A DNA stretch of 64,000 bases. It comes from DSWT01 sp035373625. Its GTDB lineage: Bacteria > Chloroflexota > Anaerolineae > B4-G1 > SLSP01. The notes below the pieces were generated by a model. The model worked only from the letters and a program-made list of their open reading frames with translations. It did no database searches and was not told the origin of the DNA. The stretch lies in contig DAOSNS010000025.1 in assembly GCA_035373625.1 (NCBI GenBank), forward strand, positions 7,451 through 71,450. Reading direction: 5' to 3'. This document shows, piece by piece, positions 24,742 to 33,508 of this stretch. Both the position numbers and the translations under genes were made by a program. Positions within the stretch are counted from its first letter, which is position 1. The number at the start of each line of letters is the position of its first letter.

Positions 24742-27477
24742 TCACCACGCGGGACGCGCGTTGGCGACGACGATGCGCGTGACGGTCCAATCCTCGCCGG
24801 TGCGCTCCAGGGTGTAGGTCACGTCGAGGGTGTAAGGGCCGCGTTGACCAATTTCCTTCATATCCCCCTCGTCGCCGGTTTCGGCGGGATGCGCGTCACG
24901 ACTGTAGGCGTAGAGCGTATCCTGCCAGGTCTCACGCACCGTCACCACTGCCAGGTTCGCGGACTGCCGGTCGAAGGAGCGGTAGTCGGTGCCCACCCAC
25001 TGCCGTCCCTCGAAGTGCTTCTCCGCGCGCAGGGCGGCGATTTCGGCATTGATAAAGTCCAGGGCTGCGCCGCGCGCCAGATTGTTGTACTCAGAGGCGA
25101 CATACGTTGGATCCAGGTAGAAAACGGCGTTAACCCACCCTTGCTGGAAACGGTAGAGCGCCGCCTGCAAATCGTGATATTCGCCTTCTGTCGTGTAGAA
25201 GCTCCCGATCCAGCCGGGTTGCGATGGCGCGGAGCCGTCATCCAGCATCCCCCGCCACTTCTCGTCGGTGAGGCGATCCTCGGCGGGCCAGGGGAATTCG
25301 TAGTACGAGAAGATGCCGCCCTTGGCGACCTGCAAGCGCAAGCTGCCGTCCTCTTCGACCAGCGGGACGACGACGTGGATTTCACTGACGCGCCCGACGC
25401 CCACTTCCAACACGACCGGATTCGGCACGCCGTCGGCGTCGGGATCGGGGTCGGTGGCGACGTCGGCGATGACCGCGGCCTGCGGGTCCTCGTCCATGTA
25501 GGGGATAGCGCCAGGCTCTCCGCCAGGTGCATCGGCGGAGGCCATCACCAGATGTTCCAACTCGCCGCCGTAGTAGCGGATGCGATGATATTCATCCTCG
25601 GTGAGGGGGATGCCGGACAGTTGTTTTTCCGCCATCGCCTTGAGCGCCAGCGCCAGGTCTTGGATGCGCGTGAGGCTGTCGGCGTCCTGTTCGCCGAGCA
25701 GACTGCGAGAGGCCAGGCCCTCGCGGGTCATCGCCGCCAGCGCGGCCAGCCGGGCGTAGAACTCCGGAACCGGCTCCACGTAGCCGCGCGCCGGGACCGG
25801 ATCGGGTGGGGTGGGCATCCAGCCGGCGCCCATTTCGGCGTAGGTCTGCTTGGCATAGAGGATGGTGTCATGCTTCAGTTCCGCCCAACTGCCCAGGGCG
25901 GTGTGCAGTTGCTTATCGCGCCATGCGGTGGATTGCATGAAGGCGGGATAGCCGGGGCCGGGCGCTTCGATGAGCGGATAGAAAGTGTAGAGCCAGGCGT
26001 TGTACACCGTCTCCGTCCAGTCATTCACCGTGAGGCTGCTCGTCCAGGCGCGCATCTTGTCCATTTGCAGGGTGTAGCTGATGTAGCCGGTATCGCCCAT
26101 TTGGTCCAGCAGCTCGTAGGCACGGTCCGATCCCATCGCGGCGAAGAGGTCCAGCCCCTTGGGCAGTCCCCGGCGTTGGCCGTTGGTGATCGCCACATTG
26201 CGGTAGATGAGCTGGCGGAAGATGTAGGCATCGGGCACGAAACGCTGGCCCATGAAGCGCAGGCCCTTGGTTTGCGCGGTCTCGTCATCTGTAGCGGCGA
26301 TGACCAGGCCGAGGATACGCGGCGCGGGCAGCGCGTCGGTGGCGGCGATGAAGGTGTCCAGTTTAGCGTCATCGGCCAGCGTCGCCAGTGCCGGATTCTC
26401 GCCGTAGACGGCGTCAATCACCGGGATGTAGTCGAGCGCGGTGAGGTCGTCGCTGCGCCCAACGAGGAAGGCGGTGGGATCGTAGAGATCGGCCCACACG
26501 TCCAGCGCGGGGCGATCCCCCACCCGGGTGTTGCGCAGCGCCTGCACGAGCAGCAGCGCCGAGCGGGTTTCCGCCCGTCCCGCATCGGCGTTCTTGGTCT
26601 TCAGGCGGAAGGTCATGCGCCCGTACCACATCATGCTCTTGAAGTAGGCTTTCAGCGCGTCGCTGCGGGTGTAGTGTCCGCGCGGGATGTACTGCGTGTA
26701 ATCCTCGCCGAATTCCAGGCCGGGAAAAATGGGCGAGGACTCGATACCGGAGGCGGCCTCGATATTGGCGATCTCGGCTTCCGCCAACCCGGCGGCGTAA
26801 TCGGGGATGGGGAAATCAGCATCGGCGATCTTGCCGCTCACGGCGATGAAGGCGACGGTGCGCAGGGCCGCGTCTTCCCACGGCGTGCCACGCAATTGCT
26901 GGTACTGTGCATCGGCAGTGACGATCAACGCGCGGTTGAGCGATTGCAACAGCGGGTAGAAGTATTCGACCTCGGCGGTGCGCAGCGTCTTGTCGAACAT
27001 CAGGTGGTAGACATGCAGCAGCGAATCGCTGGTGATGAAGATGGGGACGTTGGCGTAGCGTGCCTTCTCGTAGAGGGTGAAGAATTCCTTCTCCTGCAAG
27101 CCGGGGCTGGCGGCGACGCCATCGCGGGCCAGCCGGGCAAGCTGATCCGCCGACAGTGGCATGGGCACGTACACGTTGCTCAGGTCGGGGGCGATGGCGG
27201 GCTGGTCGAGCGCGGGCTTGATGTTCACCGGTTGTGGCTGGTATGGCGCGAAAACCGACTTGGCGCGCGGCTGCACGACCGGGACGTCAGGGGGCAACGT
27301 GGTCGGCGTCTCCGGCGTGATTTCGGCGGTAGGCGGCGTCTCGACAGCAGCCGTGGGGGGTGTCTCCGTGGTGGGGGCCGGCTTCTCCGTCGGCGCGAAC
27401 AGTTGACAGCCTATGGTCAACGCCAACACCAACACAAGGAGTGTGAAACGCTTTGTATAAACAGAACGGGTCTTCAT
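24742..27477 (-). CDS. DUF3160 family lipoprotein
   Basis: A 911-residue exported protein. The signal peptide ends at the lipobox LTIGC, followed by a Thr/Pro-rich linker, then a long globular region typical of DUF3160: SDSLLHVYHLMFDKTL near 125-140, then a repeated helical region, ending with a beta-rich segment. Function unknown in the family. ATG 27477 has AAGGAGG at the right distance; nine residues of the longer frame were discarded. A 1028-codon frame on the opposite strand is a shadow caused by codon bias. Confidence 0.78.
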   Translation of the reverse strand: MKTRSVYTKRFTLLVLVLALTIGCQLFAPTEKPAPTTETPPTAAVETPPTAEITPETPTTLPPDVPVVQPRAKSVFAPYQPQPVNIKPALDQPAIAPDLSNVYVPMPLSADQLARLARDGVAASPGLQEKEFFTLYEKARYANVPIFITSDSLLHVYHLMFDKTLRTAEVEYFYPLLQSLNRALIVTADAQYQQLRGTPWEDAALRTVAFIAVSGKIADADFPIPDYAAGLAEAEIANIEAASGIESSPIFPGLEFGEDYTQYIPRGHYTRSDALKAYFKSMMWYGRMTFRLKTKNADAGRAETRSALLLVQALRNTRVGDRPALDVWADLYDPTAFLVGRSDDLTALDYIPVIDAVYGENPALATLADDAKLDTFIAATDALPAPRILGLVIAATDDETAQTKGLRFMGQRFVPDAYIFRQLIYRNVAITNGQRRGLPKGLDLFAAMGSDRAYELLDQMGDTGYISYTLQMDKMRAWTSSLTVNDWTETVYNAWLYTFYPLIEAPGPGYPAFMQSTAWRDKQLHTALGSWAELKHDTILYAKQTYAEMGAGWMPTPPDPVPARGYVEPVPEFYARLAALAAMTREGLASRSLLGEQDADSLTRIQDLALALKAMAEKQLSGIPLTEDEYHRIRYYGGELEHLVMASADAPGGEPGAIPYMDEDPQAAVIADVATDPDPDADGVPNPVVLEVGVGRVSEIHVVVPLVEEDGSLRLQVAKGGIFSYYEFPWPAEDRLTDEKWRGMLDDGSAPSQPGWIGSFYTTEGEYHDLQAALYRFQQGWVNAVFYLDPTYVASEYNNLARGAALDFINAEIAALRAEKHFEGRQWVGTDYRSFDRQSANLAVVTVRETWQDTLYAYSRDAHPAETGDEGDMKEIGQRGPYTLDVTYTLERTGEDWTVTRIVVANARPAW

Positions 27478-27504
27478 AGGGTATCCTCCTTCGAAAATAG
27501 TCAC

Positions 27505-27540
27505 ATAGTCACATAGTCACATAGTCATTAGTCTTGTCGT
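27505..27540. repeat. 8-bp tandem repeats (AGTCACAT)
   Basis: Three copies of AGTCACAT followed by diverged AGTCATT/AGTCTTG units. They lie just upstream of the DUF3160 start. Confidence 0.7.
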
Positions 27541-27829
27541 CGAATCGCCGATTTTCGTCCTTGTTGGTGTGGCTTGCCACATGGCGACTCCTTTGAAAGT
27601 AGTCGCGTAGTCATTAGTCCGATCGTCCTGCGATCATTTTCATCTCTGTCGCATCCGTCGAGGAAAATTATCTGACATACGCATGAATAACGTCGTCGCG
27701 GGGCGAAAAAGGTAACAGGTAAGCCAACGTCCTTCTTCAATGGTTTCGAGGGGATCGGCAGATCTCTGGGCAACATCATAAAAACATCGAGTTCTCTGTG
27801 CTGCTGTGGTTGATTTAACATTGTCGAGG
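27541..27829. other. Gene-free spacer
   Basis: No gene seen. It holds a second AGTCNNT-type motif near 27600 and a palindrome core GGGGATC-GGCA-GATCTCT near 27750. That core has the same layout as the cores in the RNase J array and the family I element. Confidence 0.5.
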
Positions 27830-28000
27830 TATAATGACTGGCGCGTGAAGCGTATGCTCTGACAAGAGTGTTTCTCCTGTAAATCTTGTCTGAGAAACGA
27901 GAGATTTATGCGTTGTAGACCAGCCTGAAATTCGCCAAATCTGCTGGTTAGAGATGGAAATTTCAGTGTGCAGTAACCTTGAGAGAGGATACAAAGCCGA
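27830..28000 (+). promoter_or_regulatory. Promoter and structured leader of fdhD
   Basis: A perfect TATAAT (27830-27835) with a weak TGGTTG at 17-bp spacing gives a leader of about 160 nt. Two overlapping, mutually exclusive 7-bp hairpins lie in it: GACAAGA (27861-27867) with TCTTGTC (27884-27890), and GTTTCTC (27870-27876) with GAGAAAC (27892-27898). A third inverted repeat CTGAAATT / AAATTTCAG lies further down. The layout suggests a conformational switch. I could not match it to the molybdenum-cofactor riboswitch from memory. Confidence 0.4.
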
Positions 28001-28810
28001 ATGAATAACAGTCATGAACATCAGGTCCATGTTTGGCGACAAGGGGAAGTGACAACCCAAACGTACACCCTGCCCGGTGAGGAGGAATTCTGCATTTATG
28101 TCAACGGGCAATCCCTGGTGCGGTTGATGGCCTCGCCGATGGAGCGCGAAGCCCTGGTTATCGGTTTCCTGGCTTATGCGGGGGTCATCGAAACCCCAAG
28201 CGACATCGTAAAATTGCACTTTTCTGAAGGTGAAACGTGCGCTGATGTGTGGCTGACCGCCGATAAAGCTGATGCCATAGCTCCCTCTCGGACTCCATAC
28301 GGCGCGCTACTCACATCGGGCTGTGGACGTGGGGTTGTCTTGGGGGATCTGTACGCGCCCCCTGCTCCGCTGCCTGTGTGTCCCGAACTGTCTCCGGTGC
28401 AGTTATTGGGAATGGCGCAGGTCTTGCAAGAAGTCACCACCCGTAATCCTGACAGCCACGGCGTTCATACCAGCGCGCTTTTTACCCCCAACGGCAATAC
28501 GATTGCGATTATGACCGATGTGGGACGTCATAACACCCTGGATAAACTTCTGGGCTATTGTCTTTTGAAAGGCTACACAACCGAGGGAAATGTACTCTTG
28601 ACTACGGGGCGGCTGTCCTCCGAGATGGTCAGCAAAGCAGCGCGGATGGGGGTTCCTGTCACTGTGACGTTGCGGGCGGTCACATCCACGGCAATGCGCC
28701 TGGCCGAAGCCTGGGGCATCACTACGGTGGGGTACCTGCGCGGTCAACAGATGGTCATCCACACACATCCAGAGAGATTAGGGATTGGGAGAGGGCGGCT
28801 TGGAGATTGA
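28001..28810 (+). CDS. fdhD: Formate dehydrogenase accessory sulfurtransferase FdhD
   Basis: A 269-residue protein of the FdhD family, which passes sulfur from a cysteine desulfurase to the molybdenum cofactor of formate dehydrogenase. Family motifs include LVRLMASPMEREALVIGFL, TSGCGRG (a single Cys where the E. coli protein has CxxC), SHGVHTSAL, DVGRHNTLDK and TGRLSSEMV. The enzyme it serves is encoded 2 kb away. Its last codons run into heptamer repeats and overlap the convergent mobA gene by 33 bp. Confidence 0.93.
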   Translation: MNNSHEHQVHVWRQGEVTTQTYTLPGEEEFCIYVNGQSLVRLMASPMEREALVIGFLAYAGVIETPSDIVKLHFSEGETCADVWLTADKADAIAPSRTPYGALLTSGCGRGVVLGDLYAPPAPLPVCPELSPVQLLGMAQVLQEVTTRNPDSHGVHTSALFTPNGNTIAIMTDVGRHNTLDKLLGYCLLKGYTTEGNVLLTTGRLSSEMVSKAARMGVPVTVTLRAVTSTAMRLAEAWGITTVGYLRGQQMVIHTHPERLGIGRGRLGD

Positions 28811-28830
28811 GGGATTGGGAGAGGGGGAGA
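28776..28830. repeat. Heptamer repeats across the fdhD/mobA junction
   Basis: About eight 7-bp units built on AGGGATT, GGGAGAG and TTGGGAG. They encode the last residues of FdhD on one strand and the Ser/Pro/Asn-rich tail of MobA on the other. The repeat probably extended both reading frames. Confidence 0.65.
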
Positions 28831-29446
28831 GTGTCGGCTCGCTCAATTGTTGCAACGCCAGTGCCCAGTCGTCGGGAGTATTCACGTTAAAGAATGAACG
28901 CCCCTCAGGATCCCATTGCGCGATAGCGTCCTGCGACATAATATGGACGCGCACATCGGGATAAAAAGCGATGATGCGGCGTTTGCCGGCCCGCAGCGCA
29001 GCTTCGGCGGCAGGGGCACAAGCGGCAGGGCGATAAAGGGCGTGCAGGGGTTCCAGATTGCCCTGCCATTGGGGCACGATGATGTCGGCTGCGCTGCCTT
29101 GTGCCAGGCGCATCATGGCGCGGAGCAGAACCGGGTTGAGGAGGGGCATGTCCCCGGCCACAGCGATGGCCCATTCGGACTGCGCTGCGGCCAGTCCGGC
29201 GTGCAGCCCGGCCAGAACGCCCTGGCCCGGATAAACGTCCGTCACCACACGCGCCTCGATGCTGTCGAACGCCGCCGGATCGAGAGCGGCCACGATCACT
29301 TCATCCACCAAAGCGCGCAGGCGCTCGATGACCCAGACGACCAACGGCTGCGCGTGGATCGTCATGAAACGCTTATCCATGCCCATCCGGGTACTGCTTC
29401 CGCCCGCCAGCACAATTCCGCTCCACATCATCTTCTGCATAAACAT
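28778..29446 (-). CDS. mobA: Molybdenum cofactor guanylyltransferase MobA
   Basis: A 222-residue nucleotidyltransferase that joins GMP to molybdopterin to make the MGD cofactor used by formate dehydrogenase. The LAGGSSTRMGMDK signature near residue 11 binds GTP, and VAGDMPLL near 97 is the metal-binding motif. The C-terminal 20 residues (SPSPNPS type) come from heptamer repeats and are not part of the fold. Several in-frame ATGs (29446, 29440, 29431, 29428) leave the start uncertain by six residues. It converges with fdhD. Confidence 0.9.
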   Translation of the reverse strand: MFMQKMMWSGIVLAGGSSTRMGMDKRFMTIHAQPLVVWVIERLRALVDEVIVAALDPAAFDSIEARVVTDVYPGQGVLAGLHAGLAAAQSEWAIAVAGDMPLLNPVLLRAMMRLAQGSAADIIVPQWQGNLEPLHALYRPAACAPAAEAALRAGKRRIIAFYPDVRVHIMSQDAIAQWDPEGRSFFNVNTPDDWALALQQLSEPTLSPSPNPSISKPPSPNP

Positions 29447-29548
29447 TCACCAACCGGTAGATGAAGATGACACAGCCATTTGCTACTCCGACTACCAGCT
29501 AAAGACTGACGACCACATAGGCGTCTATTGTACCACTTTCGCAGCGAT

Positions 29549-29576
29549 TTGGCTTTTTCCGTGATTTTGATACAAT
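29549..29576 (+). promoter_or_regulatory. Promoter of focA
   Basis: TTGGCT (29549-29554) and TACAAT (29571-29576) spaced by 16 bp, 48 bp before the start codon, which has a CAGGAGG site. Confidence 0.5.
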
Positions 29577-29623
29577 AAAGAACGTCCGGTTTTTAATCTT
29601 TTATCTTCAGGAGGAAAATACAC

Positions 29624-30508
29624 ATGGCGAATTCATCAGTACCAGTACCAGAAATCAAGTTGGATGCTTTGATGCCGGCAGAAATGGCTGCCAAAGCTGA
29701 GGCGGTCGGCGTGAAGAAAGCCACCGGCGACGCGTTGCAATTGTTTGCCCTGGCCATTCTGGCGGGTGCGTTCATCGGCTTGGGCGCCATCTACTGTACC
29801 ACAGTTTTGGCGGGTCTCGGCAGCGGCGCGAATCCCGTCCCCTACGGTATTCAGCGTCTGCTCGGTGGGTTGGTCTTCTGCCTCGGCCTCATCCTCGTCA
29901 TCGTCGGTGGCGCGGAATTGTTCACCGGCAACAACCTTATCGTGATGGCCTGGGCTAACAAGAAGGTCACCACGGCGCAATTATTGCGCAACTGGGGCAT
30001 CGTCTACGCGGGCAACTTTGTCGGTTCTGTGGCGACCGCGGCCATTATGTATTTCACCAAGCAGTGGACCTTCGGCGGCGGCGCAGTGGGCCTGACGGCG
30101 CTCAACATCGCCAACGCGAAGACCGGTCTCGCTTTTGTTCCGGCGGTGGCGCTGGGTATTATGTGTAACGCGCTGGTCTGCATGGCCGTGTGGCTCTGCT
30201 TCTCGGCCCGCAGCACCACCGACAAAATTCTGTCCATTATCTTCCCCATCTCAGCCTTCGTGGCGGCCGGGTTCGAGCACAGTGTCGCCAATATGTACTT
30301 TATCCCGATGGGGTTGTTCATTAAGGCCGGCGCGGACGGCACTTTCTGGACCAACATCGGCAAGACGGCCGGTGACTTCGCCAATCTGACCTGGGGCAAC
30401 TTCTTCCTCAAGAACCTCATCCCCGTGACCATCGGCAACATCATCGGCGGCGCGGTCATGGTCGGCGTGGTCTACTGGTTCATCTACCTGCGCGGGCAGA
30501 AAAAGTAG
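29624..30508 (+). CDS. focA: Formate/nitrite transporter (FNT family)
   Basis: A 294-residue FNT channel with six membrane helices and the family features GAFIGLGA, LGLILVIVGGAELFTGNNL (third helix, omega loop), and NALVCMAVWL near 185. FNT proteins form pentamers that pass formate or nitrite with a proton. Its position among formate dehydrogenase genes makes formate the likely substrate. It is monocistronic, with its own promoter and terminator. Confidence 0.9.
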   Translation: MANSSVPVPEIKLDALMPAEMAAKAEAVGVKKATGDALQLFALAILAGAFIGLGAIYCTTVLAGLGSGANPVPYGIQRLLGGLVFCLGLILVIVGGAELFTGNNLIVMAWANKKVTTAQLLRNWGIVYAGNFVGSVATAAIMYFTKQWTFGGGAVGLTALNIANAKTGLAFVPAVALGIMCNALVCMAVWLCFSARSTTDKILSIIFPISAFVAAGFEHSVANMYFIPMGLFIKAGADGTFWTNIGKTAGDFANLTWGNFFLKNLIPVTIGNIIGGAVMVGVVYWFIYLRGQKK

Positions 30509-30533
30509 GCGAGAGAGAATCAGCGAAAAAAGC

Positions 30534-30564
30534 AAACGCCCCTGGAATAACCAGGGGCGTTTTG
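30534..30564. terminator. Bidirectional terminator between focA and fdhA
   Basis: A perfect 11-bp stem AACGCCCCTGG / CCAGGGGCGTT with loop AATAA, followed by TTTT on the plus strand and by a T-rich tract on the minus strand. It serves both converging genes. Confidence 0.85.
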
Positions 30565-30635
30565 TATGAAGATGATTTTCTCAACGGAGTTTAACGGGTA
30601 TTTTCCGTTTGATCCGTTCAATCCGTTGCGGCAAC

Positions 30636-33374
30636 TTATGCTTTCTCGACCTTCACCGCCGTCACTTTGTACTCCGGGATCTTGGCAACGGGATCGAGGA
30701 ACGCGCCGGTAGCCCAGTTGGCGTTCCCCTCCGGGAAGTGGAAGGTGCCGAAGATCAACCCTTCTTCCACTCGGTCCGTGATCTGGGCTTTGGCGAAGAA
30801 TTCGCCGCGCCGCGAGGCGATTCTGACCTTATCTCCTTCGGCGATGCCCATACGGCTTGCATCGGCCAGGCTGATCTCGACCAGGGCTTCGGGGTAGAGT
30901 GCCATCAGGTTCTCGGAACGGCGCGTCTGTTCGCCACCGTGCCAGTGATAGAGCACGCGGCCCGTCGTCATGGTGAAGGGGTACTCGGCGTCGGGCGCTT
31001 CGCGCGGCTCGATGTGCTCGATGGCTTTGAAGAGGCCCTTGCCGCGCGTGAATTGCCCGATGTGCAGGATCGGCGTGCCGGGATGATCGTCGGCCTTGAC
31101 GGGCCAATGGAGCTGCTCGCCGCGATCCAACCGCCAGTAGTGGACGCCCGCAAACGACGGGGTGACGCGCGCGATTTCATCCATAATTTCCGCCGGGCTG
31201 TTGTACGCCATCGGATAGCCCATGCGCGTGCCCACGTCGCAGAGGATTTCCCAATCCGGGCGCGCCATGCCGGGAGCTTCCACAGCCTTGCGCACGCGCT
31301 GGATGCGCCGCTCGGTGTTGGTGAAGGTGCCCTCTTTCTCGGCGAAGGAGACGCCGGGCAGCACCACATCGGCAAACTTGGCCGTCTCGGTCATAAAGAT
31401 GTCCTGGACGGCCAGGAATTCGACGTTTTCCAATGCCTCTTTCACGTGATTGAGGTCGGGATCGGAGGTCATCGGGTTCTCGGCCATGATATACAGTGCT
31501 TTGAGCGTGCCATCATGCGCCGCATTCATCATCTCCACCACCGTCAGACCGGGCTTATCGGAGAGACCCGTGACGCCCCAGGCCTGCTCGAACTTCTCTT
31601 TGTTCGTGGCGACAGGTTGATAGCCGGTGTAGACGTTGGGCAGACCGCCCATATCGCACGCACCCTGGACGTTGTTCTGTCCGCGCAGCGGGTTGACGCC
31701 GCCACCGCGCACGCCCATGTTCCCCAGGAGCATTTGCAGGTTCGCCAGCGACATGACGTTGAGCACGCCGGTGGTGTGTTGCGTGATCCCCATAGACCAA
31801 AAGACCGCCCCGGGCTTGTGGGTGCCCAGGATGCGCGCGGCCTCGGCGATCTTCTCCGCCGGGACGCCGGTGATCTTCGCGGTCTCTTCGAGTGTGTACT
31901 TCATCACCACTTCTTTCATTTCGGCGAAGCCCTCGGTGCGTTCGTCAATGTATGCCTGATCGTGCCAGCCGTTGACGATGATCTCGCGCATCAGGCCGTT
32001 GATCAGGGCCACGTCGGTGCCGGGGCGCTGGCGGAGGTGCAGGCAGCCGGGCAGCTTCGTCAGGCTGATGCGGCGCGGGTCGGCGACGATGAGCGGGATA
32101 TGCCGCTCGCGCACGGCCTTGCGGATCTTCGTGCCGATGATCGGGTGCTGCTCGGTGGTGTTGGAGCCGATGACGAAAATCGCCTGCGATTCGCCGGTGG
32201 CGTCCGCGATCGTGTTGCTCATCGCGCCGCTGCCGAAGCTGGTCGCCAGCCCGGCGACGGTGGACGAGTGGCACAGGCGCGCGCAGTGATCCACGTTGTT
32301 CGTCTTGCCAATCGCGCGGGCGATCTTCTGCATCAGGTAGTTCTCTTCGTTGGTGCATTTCGCCGACGTGAGGTATCCCACGCTGTTCGGGCCGGTCGTG
32401 TCGCGGTATTCCACCAGCTTGCCGGCGAGCAGGTCGAGCGCCTCGTCCCAAGTCGCCTCGCGGAATCCGGCTTCCATCTTTTTGCCGGTGAACGTCCACT
32501 TGCCATCCACCTTCTGCCATCCCTCGCGGATGAGTGGCGTGGTCAGACGGTCGTCGCGGTGGATGAAGTCCCACCCGTAGCGGCCTTTGACGCACAGCGC
32601 CAGGCCGTTGACCGGCGCATCCTTGGCCGAGGTGACGCGCGTGATTTTGCCGTTCTTGACGTTGAAATCGAACTGGCAGCCGACGCCGCAGTAGTTGCAG
32701 GTGGTGCGGACTTTGGTCTGGTAGGCTTCGCGTCCCCATCCCAGCGACGGCTTGTCGAACAGCGCGCCGACGGGGCAGTAGGCCACACAGTTGCCGCACG
32801 ATTCGCAGCCGGCGTCGAGCATCGTCTGGTTGGCGCCCGCGACGATGAGGGTGTCGAACCCGCGCTCGGAGTAGTTCCACACATCGCAGCCCTGGATTTC
32901 GGCGCAGGTGCGCACGCAGCGCCCGCAGAGGATACACTTGTTCATGTCCACGAACACGACGGGGTTGGGATCGGAGTCAATCGGGCGGCTGTGCCGTTTG
33001 CCGCTGTGTTCCGGCCATGCTACGTCGTATTCGTACACCCACTTTTGCAGTTCGCACTGCCCGTTCACTTCGCAGGTCATACAGTCGTTGGGGTGATCGG
33101 TGAGCAGCATCGAGAGCACGAACTTGCGCAGCATCGTGGTCTGTTCCGTGTGGGTGCGAACGACCATCCCGTCGTTGACCGGCAGCGTACACGCCGTCGC
33201 CGGGCCGCGCATGCCTTCAACCTCGACCACGCACAGGCGGCATGCGCCCGTGGGGGTGAGGTCGGGATGATCGCACAGGGTCGGGATCTCGATACCGGCC
33301 TGCCGGGCCGCCGTCAACACGGTCACGCCTGCCGGGACTTCTATAGATTTACCGTTAATGGTTATATGAACCAT
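30636..33374 (-). CDS. fdhA: Formate dehydrogenase catalytic subunit, Cys type, NuoG-like N-terminus
   Basis: A 912-residue molybdenum (or tungsten) formate dehydrogenase. Domains in order: [2Fe-2S] ferredoxin (Cys 34, 45, 48, 62), the NuoG-type His-Cys3 cluster site (His 94, Cys 98, 101, 107), two [4Fe-4S] sites (Cys 147-157 and 190-200), then the bis-MGD domain with its own cluster (Cys 226, 229, 233, 261). The active-site residue is Cys 368 followed by His 369 (CARLCHSS), where selenium enzymes have Sec. The chain therefore carries electrons to a diaphorase, and two diaphorase pairs lie upstream in the same operon. AGGAGG eight bases before ATG 33374 supports the start. Confidence 0.92.
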   Translation of the reverse strand: MVHITINGKSIEVPAGVTVLTAARQAGIEIPTLCDHPDLTPTGACRLCVVEVEGMRGPATACTLPVNDGMVVRTHTEQTTMLRKFVLSMLLTDHPNDCMTCEVNGQCELQKWVYEYDVAWPEHSGKRHSRPIDSDPNPVVFVDMNKCILCGRCVRTCAEIQGCDVWNYSERGFDTLIVAGANQTMLDAGCESCGNCVAYCPVGALFDKPSLGWGREAYQTKVRTTCNYCGVGCQFDFNVKNGKITRVTSAKDAPVNGLALCVKGRYGWDFIHRDDRLTTPLIREGWQKVDGKWTFTGKKMEAGFREATWDEALDLLAGKLVEYRDTTGPNSVGYLTSAKCTNEENYLMQKIARAIGKTNNVDHCARLCHSSTVAGLATSFGSGAMSNTIADATGESQAIFVIGSNTTEQHPIIGTKIRKAVRERHIPLIVADPRRISLTKLPGCLHLRQRPGTDVALINGLMREIIVNGWHDQAYIDERTEGFAEMKEVVMKYTLEETAKITGVPAEKIAEAARILGTHKPGAVFWSMGITQHTTGVLNVMSLANLQMLLGNMGVRGGGVNPLRGQNNVQGACDMGGLPNVYTGYQPVATNKEKFEQAWGVTGLSDKPGLTVVEMMNAAHDGTLKALYIMAENPMTSDPDLNHVKEALENVEFLAVQDIFMTETAKFADVVLPGVSFAEKEGTFTNTERRIQRVRKAVEAPGMARPDWEILCDVGTRMGYPMAYNSPAEIMDEIARVTPSFAGVHYWRLDRGEQLHWPVKADDHPGTPILHIGQFTRGKGLFKAIEHIEPREAPDAEYPFTMTTGRVLYHWHGGEQTRRSENLMALYPEALVEISLADASRMGIAEGDKVRIASRRGEFFAKAQITDRVEEGLIFGTFHFPEGNANWATGAFLDPVAKIPEYKVTAVKVEKA

Positions 33375-33433
33375 GAGCTATGCCTCCTGAATGATCTCTA
33401 TTCTCAATCTTGATATAAGGATTTGATTTTCTG

Positions 33434-33506
33434 TCAGCAGATTAAGCGGATTTAGCAGATGATTGGAACCTGTTAAAAATCTGCTTAATCTGCTAAATCT
33501 GCTGAT
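33434..33506. repeat. Long imperfect hairpin between fdhA and nuoF-like gene
   Basis: Two arms of about 26 bp built on CAGCAGATTAAGC / GCTTAATCTGCTG, loop near 33461-33477. Similar GATTAAGCAGAT hairpins lie at 49099-49166 and at the ends of the element at 41902-42025. It might attenuate transcription into fdhA or protect the upstream mRNA. Confidence 0.6.
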
Positions 33507-33508
33507 AA

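Noticed and set aside
24430..27516. A 1028-codon plus-strand frame opposite the DUF3160 gene
   Set aside because: The minus-strand protein has a signal peptide, lipobox, ribosome site and family motifs. The plus-strand frame has none and is a codon-bias shadow.
27861..27898. H-type pseudoknot in the fdhD leader
   Set aside because: The pairing order fits, but the single base between the second arms is too short to span a 7-bp stem, so alternative hairpins are more likely.
27830..28000. Molybdenum-cofactor riboswitch upstream of fdhD
   Set aside because: Its position fits, but I could not match the conserved Moco aptamer core, so I report only alternative hairpins.
30609..33413. A 934-codon plus-strand frame opposite fdhA
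   Set aside because: fdhA has all cluster and active-site motifs; the opposite frame has no recognisable domain.
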